Assembly (NCBI GenBank): GCA_021796315.1 | Contig: JAJYOH010000306.1 | Location: 1 to 7,191 of the forward strand | Length of the DNA stretch: 7,191 bases | Reading direction: 5' to 3' | Origin: Chloroflexota bacterium | GTDB taxonomy: Bacteria > Chloroflexota > Anaerolineae > Anaerolineales > Villigracilaceae | In this document: one piece after another, positions 5,657 to 7,191 of the stretch | How the letters are laid out: every line of letters starts with the position of its first letter | Position numbering within the stretch: position 1 is the stretch's first letter | Notes under the pieces: generated by a model | Databases searched by the model: none | What the model was told of the DNA's origin: nothing | The model's input: only the letters and a program-made list of their open reading frames with translations | Position numbers and translations under genes: made by a program

Positions 5657-6358
5657 ATGACTAATACTGGTATCACCCAACATCCAGACGCGTACATTTC
5701 TCCCGGAGAAAAGACGAAGTCTCGCTGGTTTGAAATTTTCCTTATTGTGTACGGCTTGTGGGTATGGGCGCCGTTCTTTGCGCCTGTCTTCATGCACATC
5801 GGCTGGGCCGGTGCGGGAAAAGCAATATACTTTATCTACTCGTTTTTCTGCCACCAACTTCCAGAGCGTTCCTTTTTCCTGTTTGGCCCAAAATTCATGT
5901 ACTCTCTTACTGAAATTCAAGCCGCATGGCAAAACACGCTCAACCCGCTCATTCTGCGAAAGTTCATCGGCAACGCAGCAATGGGCTGGAAGATCGCCTG
6001 GTCAGATCGCATGATTTCGTTTTATACAAGCGTTTGGCTGTTTGCATTGGTATGGCTGCCGTTGCGCCGCTGGATCAAACCATTGCCGTGGTGGGGGTTC
6101 GCCTTATTTTTGCTCCCAATTGCCCTGGATGGCGGTACGCACATGATCAGTGACTTCGCTGGTATCGGGCAGGGTTTTCGTTCTACAAATCAATGGCTGG
6201 CGATATTGACGAATAACTCCCTGCCCGCGACCTTCTACGCAGGGGCTGCGCTCGGTTCGTTCAATTCCATCATGCGCCTCATCACTGGACCTTTAGCTGG
6301 TCTTGGCATCGTCTGGTTTGCCTTCCCTTATATGGAGGAGTCCTTTGGTAAAGGCTAA
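5657..6358 (+). CDS. DUF2085 family integral membrane protein
   Basis: This frame encodes 233 residues with several hydrophobic segments, roughly 26-46, 53-65, 120-136, 144-160 and 206-224. The FCHQLPERS motif (64-72, Cys65/His66) and the acidic turn DGGTHMISD (158-166) are the conserved marks I associate with DUF2085, a family of unknown function in the cytoplasmic membrane. The conserved Cys, His and Asp residues beside membrane helices hint at metal or cofactor binding, but no activity is established. The ATG at 5657 is the only sensible start, although its Shine-Dalgarno is weak (AAAGAC nearby). It is the second gene of the operon. Its last codons contain the Shine-Dalgarno (GGAGGAG, 6334-6340) of the next gene, which overlaps its end by 14 nt. 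Confidence 0.85.
   Translation: MTNTGITQHPDAYISPGEKTKSRWFEIFLIVYGLWVWAPFFAPVFMHIGWAGAGKAIYFIYSFFCHQLPERSFFLFGPKFMYSLTEIQAAWQNTLNPLILRKFIGNAAMGWKIAWSDRMISFYTSVWLFALVWLPLRRWIKPLPWWGFALFLLPIALDGGTHMISDFAGIGQGFRSTNQWLAILTNNSLPATFYAGAALGSFNSIMRLITGPLAGLGIVWFAFPYMEESFGKG
6334..6340 (+). promoter_or_regulatory. Shine-Dalgarno that selects the TTG start of the response regulator
   Basis: GGAGGAG lies inside the DUF2085 coding sequence. Its GGAGG core ends 6 nt before the TTG at 6345. No other start near the receiver domain has a comparable site, so this decides the start and implies translational coupling. Confidence 0.8.
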
Positions 6359-7022
6359 AGCGAAGATCAAGGTCATTTTAGCGGATGACCACCACATCGT
6401 CCGCGCAGGAATTCGTCAACTGCTGGAAAGCGCGAGGGATATCCAAGTCGTTGCCGAAGCGGGAGATGGCGAAGAAGCCCAGGAAATCATCCAAAAATAT
6501 AAACCTGATGTGGCCGTATTGGATATCCAAATGCCAAAAGCCAGCGGCATTGAAGTGACTCGCTGGGTGCGTTCACATTTACCTGAAGTCGGCGTGCTTA
6601 TCCTGACTGCCTACGATGACGAACCTTATGTCATGGCTGTTTTGCAGGCGGGCGCGAATGGATACGTTCTCAAAACCGCCAAGACCGAAGAACTCATCCA
6701 AGCCGTACGCGATGTGTGTGAAGGCAAGTCTGCGCTTGATCCCGCCGTGACACAAAAATTGATGTCAAATCTTTTCAAGCGGCCCGAGAAAACTCCGGTT
6801 GAACCGCTCACTGATCGTGAACTTGATGTATTGCGTCTGGCCGCGAAAGGCTATACAAACAAATCCATCGGTGTGCAACTGAGCATCAGCGACCGCACCG
6901 TGCAGGGGCATCTGGCGCATGTCTTCGCCAAGCTGCAAGCCACCAGCCGCACCGAGGCTGTCATGCGCGGCGTCTCTCTTGGCTGGATTCCGCAAAGCAC
7001 AGGCAATATCTCCGAAGAATGA
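6345..7022 (+). CDS. NarL/LuxR family two-component response regulator
   Basis: This is a 225-residue cytoplasmic response regulator starting at TTG 6345, selected by the strong upstream GGAGG; the receiver domain begins only a few residues later. An in-frame start at 6303 would add 14 residues that merely overlap the DUF2085 frame. The receiver domain (about 8-125) has the acidic pair Asp14/Asp15, the phospho-acceptor Asp60 in AVLDIQMP, Thr88 in LILTAYDD and Lys110 in YVLKTA, so all key switch residues are present. A linker leads to a LuxR-type helix-turn-helix (about 155-210: LTDRELDVLRLAAKGYTNKSIG, then ISDRTVQGHL and the HVFAKL helix). In the family, phosphorylation by a cognate histidine kinase promotes dimerisation and DNA binding. 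It overlaps DUF2085 by 14 nt and the next gene by ATGA, so the three are probably translated in a coupled way. Targets are unknown. Confidence 0.93.
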   Translation: MVKAKAKIKVILADDHHIVRAGIRQLLESARDIQVVAEAGDGEEAQEIIQKYKPDVAVLDIQMPKASGIEVTRWVRSHLPEVGVLILTAYDDEPYVMAVLQAGANGYVLKTAKTEELIQAVRDVCEGKSALDPAVTQKLMSNLFKRPEKTPVEPLTDRELDVLRLAAKGYTNKSIGVQLSISDRTVQGHLAHVFAKLQATSRTEAVMRGVSLGWIPQSTGNISEE

Positions 7023-7191
7023 AGAAACTGCGTGCTCCTTTTCTGCGCGGTCTTACCGTGCAAATGTTGGCCATCACGGTCCTGCCGCTCACTTTGCTTT
7101 TATTGCTGATCGCGTTTGGAAGCGTCTCACTTCATCAGCAGGATATGCGCGCCCTCGTTGGTGAGCGTGATGCGCGCGCTGTTCGATCTGC
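7019..7191 (+). CDS. probable sensor histidine kinase, N-terminal part; runs off the right edge
   Basis: Only 57 residues are visible. The ATG at 7019 overlaps the stop of the response regulator (ATGA), typical of a coupled regulator-kinase pair. The N-terminus has a short basic stretch (MKKLRAPFLR), then one hydrophobic segment (about residues 12-38, LAITVLPLTLLLLLIAFG), then a helical charged segment (HQQDMRALVGERDARAVRS) that looks like the start of an extracytoplasmic sensor region. No kinase motif lies within the window. The call therefore rests on the membrane-anchored N-terminus and on its position directly after a NarL-type regulator, whose partners are usually HisKA_3-type kinases. 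Confidence 0.72.
   Translation, partial: MKKLRAPFLRGLTVQMLAITVLPLTLLLLLIAFGSVSLHQQDMRALVGERDARAVRS

Noticed and set aside
6919..7164. Plus-strand frame of 81 codons across the regulator-kinase junction
   Set aside because: It is out of frame with the helix-turn-helix of the response regulator and with the membrane segment of the next gene, both of which are convincing.

Overview
The window looks like bacterial chromosome of moderate GC content and is read most easily as Chloroflexota, probably Anaerolineae-like. That placement is an inference from gene types only: a very large MalT-type ATPase ending in a SARP/BTAD DNA-binding module, a DUF2085 membrane protein, a Tat-type Rieske protein, and NarL/LuxR two-component genes. 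No rRNA, tRNA, CRISPR array or recognisable transposase gene was seen.

Left part (1-755, minus strand): the N-terminal half of a FabH-type 3-oxoacyl-ACP synthase III runs off the left edge. A small hypothetical gene precedes it by 22 bp, and the two look like one operon, possibly starting from an extended -10 promoter with a leaderless ATG. A strong intrinsic terminator (724-755) separates this pair from the large gene upstream and even contains that gene's stop codon.

Centre (753-4091, minus strand): one roughly 1100-residue regulator with an N-terminal STAND/MalT-like ATPase, a helical TPR-like middle and a C-terminal winged helix plus BTAD. A perfect 10-bp inverted repeat lies exactly over its candidate upstream start codons, which suggests autoregulation or start-site occlusion.

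Central non-genic stretch (4092-4553): this is the oddest part. It holds an orphan 75-codon minus-strand reading frame with convincing protein-like composition but no ATG start, probably a gene remnant. Six bases beyond the open end of that frame is a perfect 40-bp palindrome with no U-tract.

Right part (4554-7191): a Rieske 2Fe-2S protein on the minus strand is divergent from a tightly packed plus-strand operon. The operon encodes a CxC-rich small protein, a DUF2085 membrane protein, a NarL-type response regulator (TTG start with a strong Shine-Dalgarno, overlapping the previous gene) and the start of a membrane protein that is probably the partner sensor kinase (ATGA overlap). A perfect 8-bp inverted repeat sits in the divergent promoter region, between plausible -35 and -10 boxes. 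The arrangement suggests a signal-transduction operon linked to a membrane or redox function. The signal and targets cannot be read from the sequence.
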